From positions 1 through 13,316 of the forward strand of contig JAJRCP010000139.1 of the NCBI GenBank assembly GCA_028678885.1: a stretch of DNA of 13,316 nt. Direction: 5' to 3'. The position numbers were made by a program, and so were the translations under genes. This DNA is from Methanomicrobiales archaeon (GTDB lineage Archaea > Halobacteriota > Methanomicrobia > Methanomicrobiales > JACTUA01). The number at the start of each line of letters is the position of its first letter. Positions within the stretch are counted from its first letter, which is position 1. The notes beneath the pieces were generated by a model that was given only the letters and a program-made list of their open reading frames with translations, did not search any database and was not told where the DNA came from. Shown here piece after piece: positions 1 to 6,923 of the stretch.

Positions 1-336
1 GTGAGGATGGCGGTAGGTGGATAGTTTGCATGTATAAAAATTAACGTTGTTAACATATGAATCTGTCGGTTTATTTTGGAAAGGGGTGTCAAAAGAGGAT
101 CTGATGGAGAGAGAGAAGTGATTGGCATTTCTCCTGTCTATAGTTGTAATGAGGGGTGGTATCTGGGTGATCCTTCAGGTGCAGGGTGTTCAAGCATTAA
201 TACCGGCCTCTGTCGCCGCGCAGAGAGCCCTGTAGGGGAAACGAGCGGGGACAGATATAAGGATGGTGCAGTTGTAACGTGAGCAAAAGAAGTACTCATT
301 AGCCGCGCAAAACGGACGTCAATATCCCATTGAATA
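1..336. other. Non-coding left edge with possible RNA structure
   Basis: I see no convincing gene in this stretch. A 68-codon open frame at 76-282 starts with TTG, lacks a Shine-Dalgarno sequence and resembles no family I know. A TATA-like TATAAAAA lies at 33-40, followed by a small palindrome (TTAAC-GTT-GTTAA, about 42-54). Further in, GAGAAGTG (113-120) can pair with CATTTCTC (126-133) with one G-U pair. Two nested stems follow: 170-175 with 259-264, and 209-214 plus 216-219 with 250-255 plus 245-248. This could be an untranslated RNA read rightwards from the TATA-like site, or chance pairing. No match to RNase P RNA, SRP RNA, tRNA or a known riboswitch could be recognised by eye. Confidence 0.3.
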
Positions 337-2193
337 TTATTTCTTTCTGAGGCTCTTTTCTTCCGAAGGCCTTCCTGGAATCAGACAGTTCCACCCGCCC
401 CCGATCAGATCCGGTCTTCCGGCCGTCAAGAGGGCTTCCCGGACCAGATGATAGTTTTTCTTCTCCCGGAAGTGAAGGAGCGCTCTCTGGATTTGCTTTT
501 CCCTCCCTTTTGGAACGTGGACGTGCTCCAAATTGAAGGGGTTCAGACCGGTATAATACATGGTGGTAGAGGCGGTCATCGGAGTGGGGGTAAAGTCTTG
601 GACCTGTTCTGTGTACAGATGGTGATCGCGCACGTACTCCGCTAGCTGAATCATATCATCGATCGAACAACCGGGGTGCCCGGACATGAAATAAGGAAGC
701 AGATATTGCTCCATGCCTGATCGGCTGACAGCCTGCTCAAATCTTTTCTGAAATTCTTCGAAGATCTCTCGCCCGGGTTTATTCATGCAGGAGGTCACCG
801 AGGCAGAGACGTGTTCAGGTGCAACTTTCAGGTGACCTGAGACATGGTAGCGACAAATTTCTTCCAGATAGGGTGAAGGATCGGCACAAACGAGATCATG
901 CCGAATGCCTGACCCGATAAAGACCTTTTTGACTCCAGGAATGGATCGGAGCCTCCGAAGGAGTGCAATCTGTTTCTGGAGATTTACCTGCAGGGAGGAA
1001 CAGGAGATTGCACAGGATTTCTCGCTGCAGGCGCCCTGTTCTTCCCAGCACGGGCAGGAGGCAAGGTACATATTCGCGGTTGGCCCACCTACATCCTGCA
1101 CGATCCCATGGAAATCCTCTCTGCGGGTAAGCGCTGTTACCTCTCTGATAAGAGATTCTTCTGATCTGCTTTGGATGATCCTGCCCTGATGATGTGTGAG
1201 GGCACAAAATGCACATCCTCCAAAACACCCACGGTGACTCACCACAGAAAATTTGACAGGTTCAAGAGCGGGTACTGGTTCCCGATAGGAGGGATGAGCT
1301 TTTCGTAGATAGGGCAGCTCATAAATGTGATCTATTTCGGCTGGTGTGAATGGGGCAGATGGGGGATTCTGAACAATGACTGTTTTTGGGTGTTCCTGAA
1401 CAACCGGGCGACCCCTGATGGGATCCTGTTCGCGATAATGAATGGCAAAAGCTCGTGCGTATGCTTCTTTGTCCTCGGAAACTGAATGAAAATTTGGAAT
1501 CTCCACCCATTCCTGTTCTTCCTTCACCCTCCGCCAATTAGAGGGACTTATCTTCCATACAGTTCCTAGTATATCATATGCACAATCGATCCCTTCCCCT
1601 TTCTCCAAATGATAAGCGATGCCGGTGACCTGGCGTTCTCCCATTCCGAATACAAGAAGGTCCGCGGGCGCATCTGCAAGAATTGACTGGCGGACTTTAT
1701 CATCCCAATAATCATAGTGTGCGAAGCGTCGGAGACTTGCTTCAATTCCCCCGATAACCACTGGAATGTCCGGGTACAGCGCGTGCACTCGCTCGGTATA
1801 TACGATAGTTGCCCTTTCCGGGCGGTGAGGCACTCCCCCCGGTGAGTATACGTCGTTTTTTCTCCGCATCCGTCGCGATGTGAAGGCATTTACCATGGAA
1901 TCTGCGTTTCCTGCGGTGATCCCGAAGAATAACCGTGGGGTTCCCAGTTTCTGGAAATCATCATTGCATTTCCAGTCCGGTTGTGCGATAATTCCAACCG
2001 AGTACCCGGAATCCTGGAGGACCCGCCCGATCACGGCGGTGCAGAAGAGGGGATGATCCACATACGCATCGCCGCTGATCAGGATCACATCGAATTCTTC
2101 GATTCCCTGTTCTCGTGCCTCTTCGCGGGACATAGGGAGAAAGGAGGGATGATCGGGGCGAGCCGAGCGACGGGACATGGCTATGTGCCTCAC
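337..2193 (-). CDS. ygiQ: YgiQ family (UPF0313) radical SAM protein
   Basis: A 618-residue protein of the YgiQ family, radical SAM enzymes of unestablished substrate. The core cluster motif CxxxCxxC is visible as CFGGCAFC at about residues 323-330 and should bind the 4Fe-4S cluster that cleaves S-adenosylmethionine. The N-terminal 300 residues match the family's own N-terminal domain, including DVILISGDAYVDHP and IGGIEASLRR. A second cysteine-rich patch (five Cys at about 380-398) and a C-terminal tail, with TPMTASTTMYYTG and a basic end, are also typical. An open frame begins at GTG 2208, but a strong Shine-Dalgarno GGGGAGGG overlaps that codon and lies 5 bases before GTG 2193, so I place the start at 2193. 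ATG 2178 is a less likely alternative. The length is normal for the family, and no frame damage is visible. It is divergently arranged with the LemA gene, with about 140 bases between them. Confidence 0.93.
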   Translation of the reverse strand: MRHIAMSRRSARPDHPSFLPMSREEAREQGIEEFDVILISGDAYVDHPLFCTAVIGRVLQDSGYSVGIIAQPDWKCNDDFQKLGTPRLFFGITAGNADSMVNAFTSRRMRRKNDVYSPGGVPHRPERATIVYTERVHALYPDIPVVIGGIEASLRRFAHYDYWDDKVRQSILADAPADLLVFGMGERQVTGIAYHLEKGEGIDCAYDILGTVWKISPSNWRRVKEEQEWVEIPNFHSVSEDKEAYARAFAIHYREQDPIRGRPVVQEHPKTVIVQNPPSAPFTPAEIDHIYELPYLRKAHPSYREPVPALEPVKFSVVSHRGCFGGCAFCALTHHQGRIIQSRSEESLIREVTALTRREDFHGIVQDVGGPTANMYLASCPCWEEQGACSEKSCAISCSSLQVNLQKQIALLRRLRSIPGVKKVFIGSGIRHDLVCADPSPYLEEICRYHVSGHLKVAPEHVSASVTSCMNKPGREIFEEFQKRFEQAVSRSGMEQYLLPYFMSGHPGCSIDDMIQLAEYVRDHHLYTEQVQDFTPTPMTASTTMYYTGLNPFNLEHVHVPKGREKQIQRALLHFREKKNYHLVREALLTAGRPDLIGGGWNCLIPGRPSEEKSLRKK

Positions 2194-2198
2194 TGTTG

Positions 2199-2206
2199 CC
2201 CTCCCC
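2199..2206 (-). promoter_or_regulatory. Shine-Dalgarno site that sets the YgiQ start
   Basis: Read on the minus strand this is GGGGAGGG, followed by the 5-base spacer CAACA and then GTG at 2193. The site overlaps the upstream GTG at 2208, which argues against initiation there. Confidence 0.6.
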
Positions 2207-2296
2207 ACCCAATGAACCTATCCGCTCTGGAAGTCCGAAAAATTCACAGAATCCTGTTTGTCATGACGGCATATCACAACCTGCGCATCGGAAGAG

Positions 2297-2304
2297 AATA
2301 ATTA
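2297..2304 (+). promoter_or_regulatory. TATA-like box of the LemA gene
   Basis: AATAATTA is centred about 32 bases before ATG 2333 and about 25 before the out-of-frame ATG at 2326. No Shine-Dalgarno sequence lies between box and start. The spacing suits an archaeal leaderless or near-leaderless transcript. The box is inferred from sequence and spacing only. Confidence 0.4.
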
Positions 2305-2332
2305 CTTAACGTTCGACACGTCACCATGGTAC

Positions 2333-2902
2333 ATGGATCTTCTGTCCATCATTGTGGGCATCATTGTCCTGATAATAATTATCGGGGTCATCTTGTATTT
2401 TATTGGGATTTATAATCGGTTTTTCACCCTGAAAAACTCTGCAGAAGCAACTCTCGGCCAGATCAAAGTTGCTATGAAAAAGCGCCTTGATATGATTGAG
2501 CAGCTCCTTGGCGCGGTTAAGAGCTATGCAAAATTTGAACGTGAGACCTTCGAGAAGGTTACAAGTCTCCGAGCAAATGTTCTCTCGGCAGCAGCAGGAC
2601 CGAAAGAAGTAGCCCAAGTGGAGCGTGAATCCCGTGCACTGCTGGGTAATCTGTACGCCGTCGCTGAAGCGTATCCGGATCTGAAAACGTCCACCACGGT
2701 CACGAACCTGATGGAGTCGATAAAAGGTGTGGAAGCGGAGATTGCACGCCAGCGATATACCTACAACAACATCTGCCAGCAGTTCAATATCATGCTGGAT
2801 ACCATCCCTTCAAAACTAATTGGTCGAGTTATTGGGTTGGTGAAACTCATCTATCTGGAGTTTGAAGGAGAGATCCAGCAACCGCCACGAATCGAATTCT
2901 AA
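2333..2902 (+). CDS. lemA: LemA family membrane-anchored protein
   Basis: A 189-residue protein. One long hydrophobic segment covers residues 5-27 (rich in Ile, Val and Leu), followed by the LemA helical domain. Diagnostic stretches are the YNRFFTLKNSAEATLGQIKVAMKKR region (about 27-51), KSYAKFERETFEKV (about 63-76), the YPDLK motif (about 114-118) and the late AEIARQRYTYN region. LemA proteins are membrane-anchored helical bundles with no settled biochemical role. The length is normal (about 180-200 residues). The start ATG 2333 has no Shine-Dalgarno, and a TATA-like box about 30 bases upstream suggests a leaderless message. No partner gene, such as the TPM-domain or M48 peptidase genes often found near lemA in bacteria, is visible, so it appears to be monocistronic. 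Confidence 0.93.
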   Translation: MDLLSIIVGIIVLIIIIGVILYFIGIYNRFFTLKNSAEATLGQIKVAMKKRLDMIEQLLGAVKSYAKFERETFEKVTSLRANVLSAAAGPKEVAQVERESRALLGNLYAVAEAYPDLKTSTTVTNLMESIKGVEAEIARQRYTYNNICQQFNIMLDTIPSKLIGRVIGLVKLIYLEFEGEIQQPPRIEF

Positions 2903-2978
2903 AAGGGGAATCACCTTTCTAGTGATCCTCCGCCTTTCACTGTGCGAGGGATTGGCTATTAGTCCATCTTTTCCCGAC

Positions 2979-2987
2979 TTTTTTATT
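2979..2987 (+). terminator. T-tract terminator after the LemA gene
   Basis: A run of six T, then ATT, lies about 80 bases after the LemA stop. Archaeal transcription commonly ends at T-tracts with or without a hairpin. A weak hairpin sits further upstream at 2910-2926. Confidence 0.4.
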
Positions 2988-3403
2988 ATAGACCTTACGC
3001 CCCCCCCCCGTTTTGTGAGTGGGCAACTTTTCGATGAAGTACCCTCCCTCTTTCCTGATCAGTACAATCTCCCTCCGGTGCCGGAAGGAACCCCCGTTCA
3101 CTGGTTCTCCCGCGACCCAATATCAATCCTGATATCCTGGACTGGAAGATCTGTAGATTTCCCCGGCAGTTCTTTCACCTCTTCTAAGGTCAAGGGGAGG
3201 CACAGTACCACTTCAAAATGAAGCACACAAAGTTACGAAAACAATCATCAGGATATCATCGCTGGATTACCCCGATTATGCCTCAATTCGCAACCGTCCA
3301 TCATGACCTTTGTTCACTCTATCCGGATGGGTAGGACAGTGAATCGCCAGAGATGAATATAGGGTGCCTGTCACAACCTCTATCATCCAAAAAGATGCAC
3401 CTT

Positions 3404-3408
3404 GGTGA
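3404..3408 (+). promoter_or_regulatory. Shine-Dalgarno remnant of the SelB-like pseudogene
   Basis: GGTGA, 7 bases before ATG 3416, fits the archaeal anti-Shine-Dalgarno. It places the original start at 3416 and not at the earlier in-frame ATG 3353, whose 21 extra codons do not resemble the family. Confidence 0.5.
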
Positions 3409-3415
3409 AGCGACC

Positions 3416-4419
3416 ATGGGCAATCTAAATGTTGCGGTCCTCGGATCCCCGGAATATGCAGCGAAAATAGGGAAGAAGGGAACCACGTCCGATATTATTC
3501 TGTATAACTACAAACGGGGAGAAGAGAGTCTCACCCTTATCGAACCAGCCCAATATCCCGATCGTGTCTCTCCTCTTTTCTATGCCGTTTCCCTCGTGAA
3601 AAAGGCGATTCTCATCGTAGATGCGTTTACACCAATCTTTGGCGAGACTATCCTTATGCTCCAAGCAGTAGGAGTGGAGGATGGGTACATCATCCTCCGC
3701 CAGTACATCACCCCTGAGCAGGTAGGAATCTAGTGAAGGGAACAGTCGTTGAGAAGTACTGCATTTTCGAGGGCAATCCGATTGCCCTGCGTGAACTCCT
3801 TCTCAAAGATGCGAGCACCTCTTCCTCCCAATCATCCGCCCTAACCGAGGGGAGAGAGATGTGTAGTATTCCCATCGACCACTTCTTTCCTGTCAGAGGT
3901 ATTGGTGTCGTGGTGCTGGGATGCGTTGTAAGAGGGGCTTCTTCCTGCGGCACGATACCCTTTCACTCCTCCCGCGGGGCCTTTCTGTCCTTGTCCGGTC
4001 CATCCAGAAACATGATGATAATATGGAATGGGCTGGACCAAATAACCATATCTGACTCGCTCTCAAAAATATCGAGCTAGAAAACCTGGATCGGGGAGAT
4101 GTACTCACATCAATGATACCTAATTGAGCACCACCTCCTCCCTGTCCGCAGAAGCCACGATCTTTCCCTACTTGCAACACACCCTGAATTCAGGTATAGT
4201 GATCCATCTTGGGCACTGGATGTAGTTTCTTCCTGCACGGATACTTTCTGTCGAACCGGGAACTAGCCCCTGCACACCTCGAATTTCTCTTGCCCTAGAA
4301 AGGCCGCCTGTACACCTGGCGGCATCGCTGTTCTCTGTTATCTCGATGAAAAGAAATTGCGGGTTGCCGGTACACTTGCTCTTCCCGGACATCGGGTAAT
4401 CGAGAGATCTTCGTTCTAA
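3416..4419 (+). pseudogene. Decayed archaeal SelB/EF-Tu-like protein gene
   Basis: The translation follows a methanogen protein family related to SelB and EF-Tu, known as archaeal SelB-like, whose N-terminal domain lacks the usual GTPase motifs. The first segment (3416-3730) reads MGNLNVAVLGSPEY and continues to ITPEQV, then stops at TAG 3731. One base appears lost there: from 3730 the next frame continues LVKGTVVEKY through IDHFFPVRGIG. Near 3943 the frame shifts again and reads LRHDTLSLLPRGLSVLVRSI, then QKHDD. A TGA at 4053 sits where Gly is expected (before LALKNIE), and TGA 4125 ends that frame. A third shift restores the first frame (VIHLGHWM), with TAG 4223 where Gln is expected. A fourth shift near 4315 gives GGIAVLCYLDEKKLRVAGT and ends at TAA 4417. 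Total length would be about 330 codons, close to full length. Several independent lesions make sequencing error unlikely and a functional product very unlikely. The family assignment comes from recall of its motifs. Confidence 0.85.
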
Positions 4420-4584
4420 TTCCCTATTCTTCAGAACGGGAGGTCGATTGAGCATTTTGGTTCAAAGACCAGTGATATCGATACGTTCCCGAGAAAATCC
4501 CGCGAACTGATAATCACAATTTTTGCTCGATATGCGAACCTATGAATGTGGACGATCAGGCCCAGTGCCCAATCGTTTTCACCC

Positions 4585-5016
4585 TCACCTTCTTATGTTG
4601 TTTTCGGCCTTCAGAAGAACGATCAGTTCCTCATGTGTTGTTACGATTGAAGCGGACTGCTCTAGCATCAAGTTGATTCTTCTAGCATGGCCAAGCATGC
4701 GCACATCTGTCCTCAACGCAATAACCGGTATTCCCTGGGCATGTGCATAACCCATTTCCCATGCAGTACCCGAATCCGTGTCTGTTCCGTCGCATACGGC
4801 AATAATGCAGTGCGATCGATCGAGCGCTTCTCGATGGTGAAGGAAGAGCTGCCGATCTTCCTCCAGATTCCGATGCCGGGTGTCTTCCCCCTGTTCCTGA
4901 GGCAGGTAGACCATAAAGCCTGATCCAGTGAGTGGATCCCGCAGGTATAGATTGTAACGTTTCTCGGCTTCAGAAAACAGGGGGCCTGCAAGATATACCT
5001 GTTGTAAGGAGGTCAT
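4585..5016 (-). CDS. Nucleoside 2-deoxyribosyltransferase family protein
   Basis: A 143-residue protein of the nucleoside 2-deoxyribosyltransferase fold. The N-terminal YLAGPLF (residues 8-14) is the family signature, and the central block has Asp76, Asp81 and Glu87 in CDGTDTDSGTAWEMGYA, matching the usual D...D-SGTA-E arrangement with Glu as the likely nucleophile. GIPVIALRTD follows. Relatives either transfer deoxyribose between bases or hydrolyse nucleotide N-glycosidic bonds, and the sequence does not tell which, so salvage or clean-up of nucleotides is inference. The start ATG 5016 lacks a Shine-Dalgarno sequence and no clear TATA box was found. The length fits the family. It is transcribed toward the SelB-like pseudogene and divergently from tsr3, and I see no operon partner. 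Confidence 0.85.
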   Translation of the reverse strand: MTSLQQVYLAGPLFSEAEKRYNLYLRDPLTGSGFMVYLPQEQGEDTRHRNLEEDRQLFLHHREALDRSHCIIAVCDGTDTDSGTAWEMGYAHAQGIPVIALRTDVRMLGHARRINLMLEQSASIVTTHEELIVLLKAENNIRR

Positions 5017-5201
5017 TTCATATCAGTACAGGGTTTTTCACCATGAGAGATGAAAAGCTATGTTAGTTCAGGGACCAGGTACTGAGAAACATCTGAGAGA
5101 AGAGATGGGATCAACACAATCTTTTGTTTGGGATAGAGGATTTCATCGAATGGATCTACCGCTGCATCAAGGAGCTCTCTCCGCCATCACAGAGGATTGA
5201 T

Positions 5202-5206
5202 GAGGT
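5202..5206 (+). promoter_or_regulatory. Shine-Dalgarno site that sets the tsr3 start
   Basis: GAGGT, 7 bases before ATG 5214. It supports starting at the methionine where Tsr3 family similarity begins, and not at TTG 5124, which would add 30 residues unlike the family. Confidence 0.55.
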
Positions 5207-5213
5207 TTCTGAG

Positions 5214-5705
5214 ATGATACCACTGCTTGCATATCGTGATAATACTTGTGATCCCCGGAAGTGTTCGGTTGCAAAGATGCATCGGTTCGGCCTAGTGAGG
5301 ATCGTATCACGGATTCGGGATATTCCGCGGAAAACACTTCTTCTGGATCCAACCGCTCACCAGGCACTTTCACCGGCAGACCATGGAATACCATCGTTGA
5401 CGGTGCTAGATTGTTCCTGGGAGGTACTCGATCCTTCGGCTGTACGATTTTTTCGCAGAAGAAGGGCACTCCCTTTTCTTCTCGCAGCCAATCCTCTTCA
5501 TTATGGAAGGCCCTTCCAGCTGTCTTCAATTGAAGCGTTCGCAGCAGCCCTGTTCATTCTTGGTGAAAGGGAGCAGGCAGTACAGATTCTCTCGATTTAT
5601 AACTGGGGATCCCACTTCCTGGAGCTAAATGCGGAACCCCTTTCGCTTTACGCTGATGCAGCAGACAGTACGGAAGTGATAGCCATCCAGGCAGGATATC
5701 TGTAA
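5214..5705 (+). CDS. tsr3: Tsr3: 16S rRNA aminocarboxypropyltransferase
   Basis: A 163-residue protein of the Tsr3 (DUF367) family. In eukaryotes Tsr3 moves the 3-amino-3-carboxypropyl group of S-adenosylmethionine onto a modified base of small-subunit rRNA, and the archaeal members are taken to do the same on 16S rRNA. Family blocks are all present: DNTCDPRKC (residues 9-17), FGLVRIVSR (25-33), LLLDPTAHQALSPAD (42-56), LDCSWE (65-70), RRALPFLLAANPLHYGRP (83-100), FILGEREQA (114-122) and LNAEPL (138-143). The start at 5214 is supported by a Shine-Dalgarno and by normal family length (about 165). The HD-domain gene follows after 41 bases in the same direction, so the two may be co-transcribed. 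Two downstream genes, rio1 and the KH gene, belong to the same small-subunit maturation pathway. Confidence 0.93.
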   Translation: MIPLLAYRDNTCDPRKCSVAKMHRFGLVRIVSRIRDIPRKTLLLDPTAHQALSPADHGIPSLTVLDCSWEVLDPSAVRFFRRRRALPFLLAANPLHYGRPFQLSSIEAFAAALFILGEREQAVQILSIYNWGSHFLELNAEPLSLYADAADSTEVIAIQAGYL

Positions 5706-5746
5706 ACGGTGACCTTCATAACTCCCGACTCCCCACCTACCCTTGC

Positions 5747-6640
5747 ATGAATGAAAGCACAGGGATACAGGAAGGATTGCAACTCCCTTTCCGGGAACTG
5801 GAGGCGGATGCGATCCGGGTGATCGGGAGGTCCCTGAAAGATAAACCAAAGGCCAGAAAATTATGGGAGTTGCTTTCTCTAGATGGAGAAGCACAGTCAA
5901 ACTGGAGAATGGCTAATTTTGTTGCCATCACCAAACTTGGAATGAATGATCACGGAGAAACACATGCGAAGATTGCTACTGCATCCGCTCTCACCATGCT
6001 CGATCTGCTACTCGAAGCAGGCCACTCTCCGGATATCGTCCGTTCAGGGTTTGGCGATATAGATGACGCAACACTGGTGATTACAGCAGCCACACTCTGC
6101 CATGATTTTGGGAACCTGATCCACCGCAAGGCTCACGAAGATCTCAGTGTGATTCTGGCGATGCCAGTGCTAGATCGTCTGCTTCCCAAGATCTATCTGG
6201 GCAATTCGATACGATCACAGATTCGCTCATTTATTCTTTCTGCTATCTATTCCCATCATGGTGATCCTCCCCCGCTAACCATGGAAGCGGGACTCGTGTG
6301 CGTGGGAGATTCTCTCGATATGACCAAAGGTCGTGGAAGGCAGGCCTTTGCCTCAGGAAGTATCACCATTCACACCGTTTCAGCACTTGCCGTAGATAAA
6401 GTCGTTATAAGGCGAGGGAAGAAGAAGCCCATCGAGCTCCGTATTCAGCTCTCCAATTCAGCCGGGATCTTCCAAGTGCAGGAGATACTTGCTCCCAAGG
6501 TTCGTTCATCGCCTCTGTCAGAGCTCGTTGAAGTGACTGCGATCACCACACCCGGGGAGCAGGAAGAGCGGATTGTGCAGGGTATACACATGGCCGGATC
6601 AAAATTCCTGCCATTTCAAGATAATGATCAGGAAGGCTGA
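5747..6640 (+). CDS. HD-domain metal-dependent phosphohydrolase
   Basis: A 297-residue HD-superfamily protein of a type found in methanogens. Visible metal-binding candidates are His73 (in NDHGETHAKIA), His119-Asp120 (CHDFGN), His126 and His130 (IHRKAHED), His170-His171 (IYSHHGD) and Asp188 (GDSLDMTKGR). The C-terminal part carries SALAVDKVVI and SNSAGIFQVQEIL, also family-typical. HD proteins hydrolyse phosphomonoesters, phosphodiesters or nucleotides, and the substrate of this group is not known to me. There is no membrane segment, so it is probably cytoplasmic. ATG 5747 has no Shine-Dalgarno. It lies 41 bases after tsr3 on the same strand. The 283 bases after it, up to GAPDH, hold no gene. 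Confidence 0.88.
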   Translation: MNESTGIQEGLQLPFRELEADAIRVIGRSLKDKPKARKLWELLSLDGEAQSNWRMANFVAITKLGMNDHGETHAKIATASALTMLDLLLEAGHSPDIVRSGFGDIDDATLVITAATLCHDFGNLIHRKAHEDLSVILAMPVLDRLLPKIYLGNSIRSQIRSFILSAIYSHHGDPPPLTMEAGLVCVGDSLDMTKGRGRQAFASGSITIHTVSALAVDKVVIRRGKKKPIELRIQLSNSAGIFQVQEILAPKVRSSPLSELVEVTAITTPGEQEERIVQGIHMAGSKFLPFQDNDQEG

Positions 6641-6891
6641 AAGGCTGATATTCCCTCCCGTTTTGCCACGATTAGATAGAATCCAGCAAGCCCTTTCCAG
6701 TACCCCAGAGATCTGCCATTTCTCTGTTTCCGCGTTTGTCATCACCTGTCCTCTCTGGTAATATTGAGAGAATGCCCTTCGTATTGACCGGAAACAAATG
6801 CTCATTCGAAATTTTTCTCGCTATAAATTTCTGTAGATAAAAATACGGTCATTAACATAGTTATTCTCCTGGAAAACTCTGTACAGGAATA

Positions 6892-6900
6892 TTTATGATA
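6892..6900 (+). promoter_or_regulatory. TATA-like box of the GAPDH gene
   Basis: TTTATGATA is centred about 28 bases before ATG 6924, with no Shine-Dalgarno between. The spacing predicts transcription starting at or within a few bases of the start codon, that is, a leaderless mRNA. A second AT-rich patch (CTATAAATTT, about 6820-6829) could be an alternative promoter. Confidence 0.5.
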
Positions 6901-6923
6901 TCTGCTTGTTATGTTATCGGTGT

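Larger units (their letters stand above)
2903..3415. other. Gene-poor stretch with possible eroded coding traces
   Basis: There are 513 bases without an intact gene. An imperfect hairpin (ATCAC 2910-2914 with GTGAT 2922-2926) and a T-tract (2979-2987) follow the LemA stop. A run of ten C occupies 3000-3009. On the minus strand two adjacent frames read like protein: 3226 down to about 3101 (contains LTLEEVKELPG) and 3116 down to 2938 (contains REIVLIRKEGGYFIEK). They would join through a single frameshift near 3105. This could be a small broken gene or chance. The plus-strand frame across 2862-3221 starts inside lemA and looks like a shadow. Confidence 0.3.

Noticed and set aside
76..282. 68-codon plus-strand open frame
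   Set aside because: It has a TTG start, no Shine-Dalgarno and no family resemblance. It covers the region with nested inverted repeats.
2862..3221. 119-codon plus-strand frame after lemA
   Set aside because: It begins inside lemA in another frame, runs across the T-tract and the C-run, and has no recognisable features.
3733..4080. Independent 115-residue gene starting at GTG 3733 (overlapping TAG)
   Set aside because: Its first half continues the SelB-like family sequence and its second half leaves it after a frameshift. It is a fragment of the pseudogene, not a gene.
3416..4419. Programmed frameshift or stop readthrough as an explanation for the broken SelB-like gene
   Set aside because: Four frame changes plus several stops are far too many for recoding, and no slippery heptamer was evident at the breaks.
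4168..4455. 95-codon minus-strand frame
   Set aside because: It lies antisense to the end of the SelB-like pseudogene and has no recognisable protein features.
5124..5213. N-terminal extension of Tsr3 from TTG 5124
   Set aside because: The 30 extra residues do not match the family, and a Shine-Dalgarno directs initiation to ATG 5214. A 31-codon frame at 5105-5200 was also seen, but nothing supports it.
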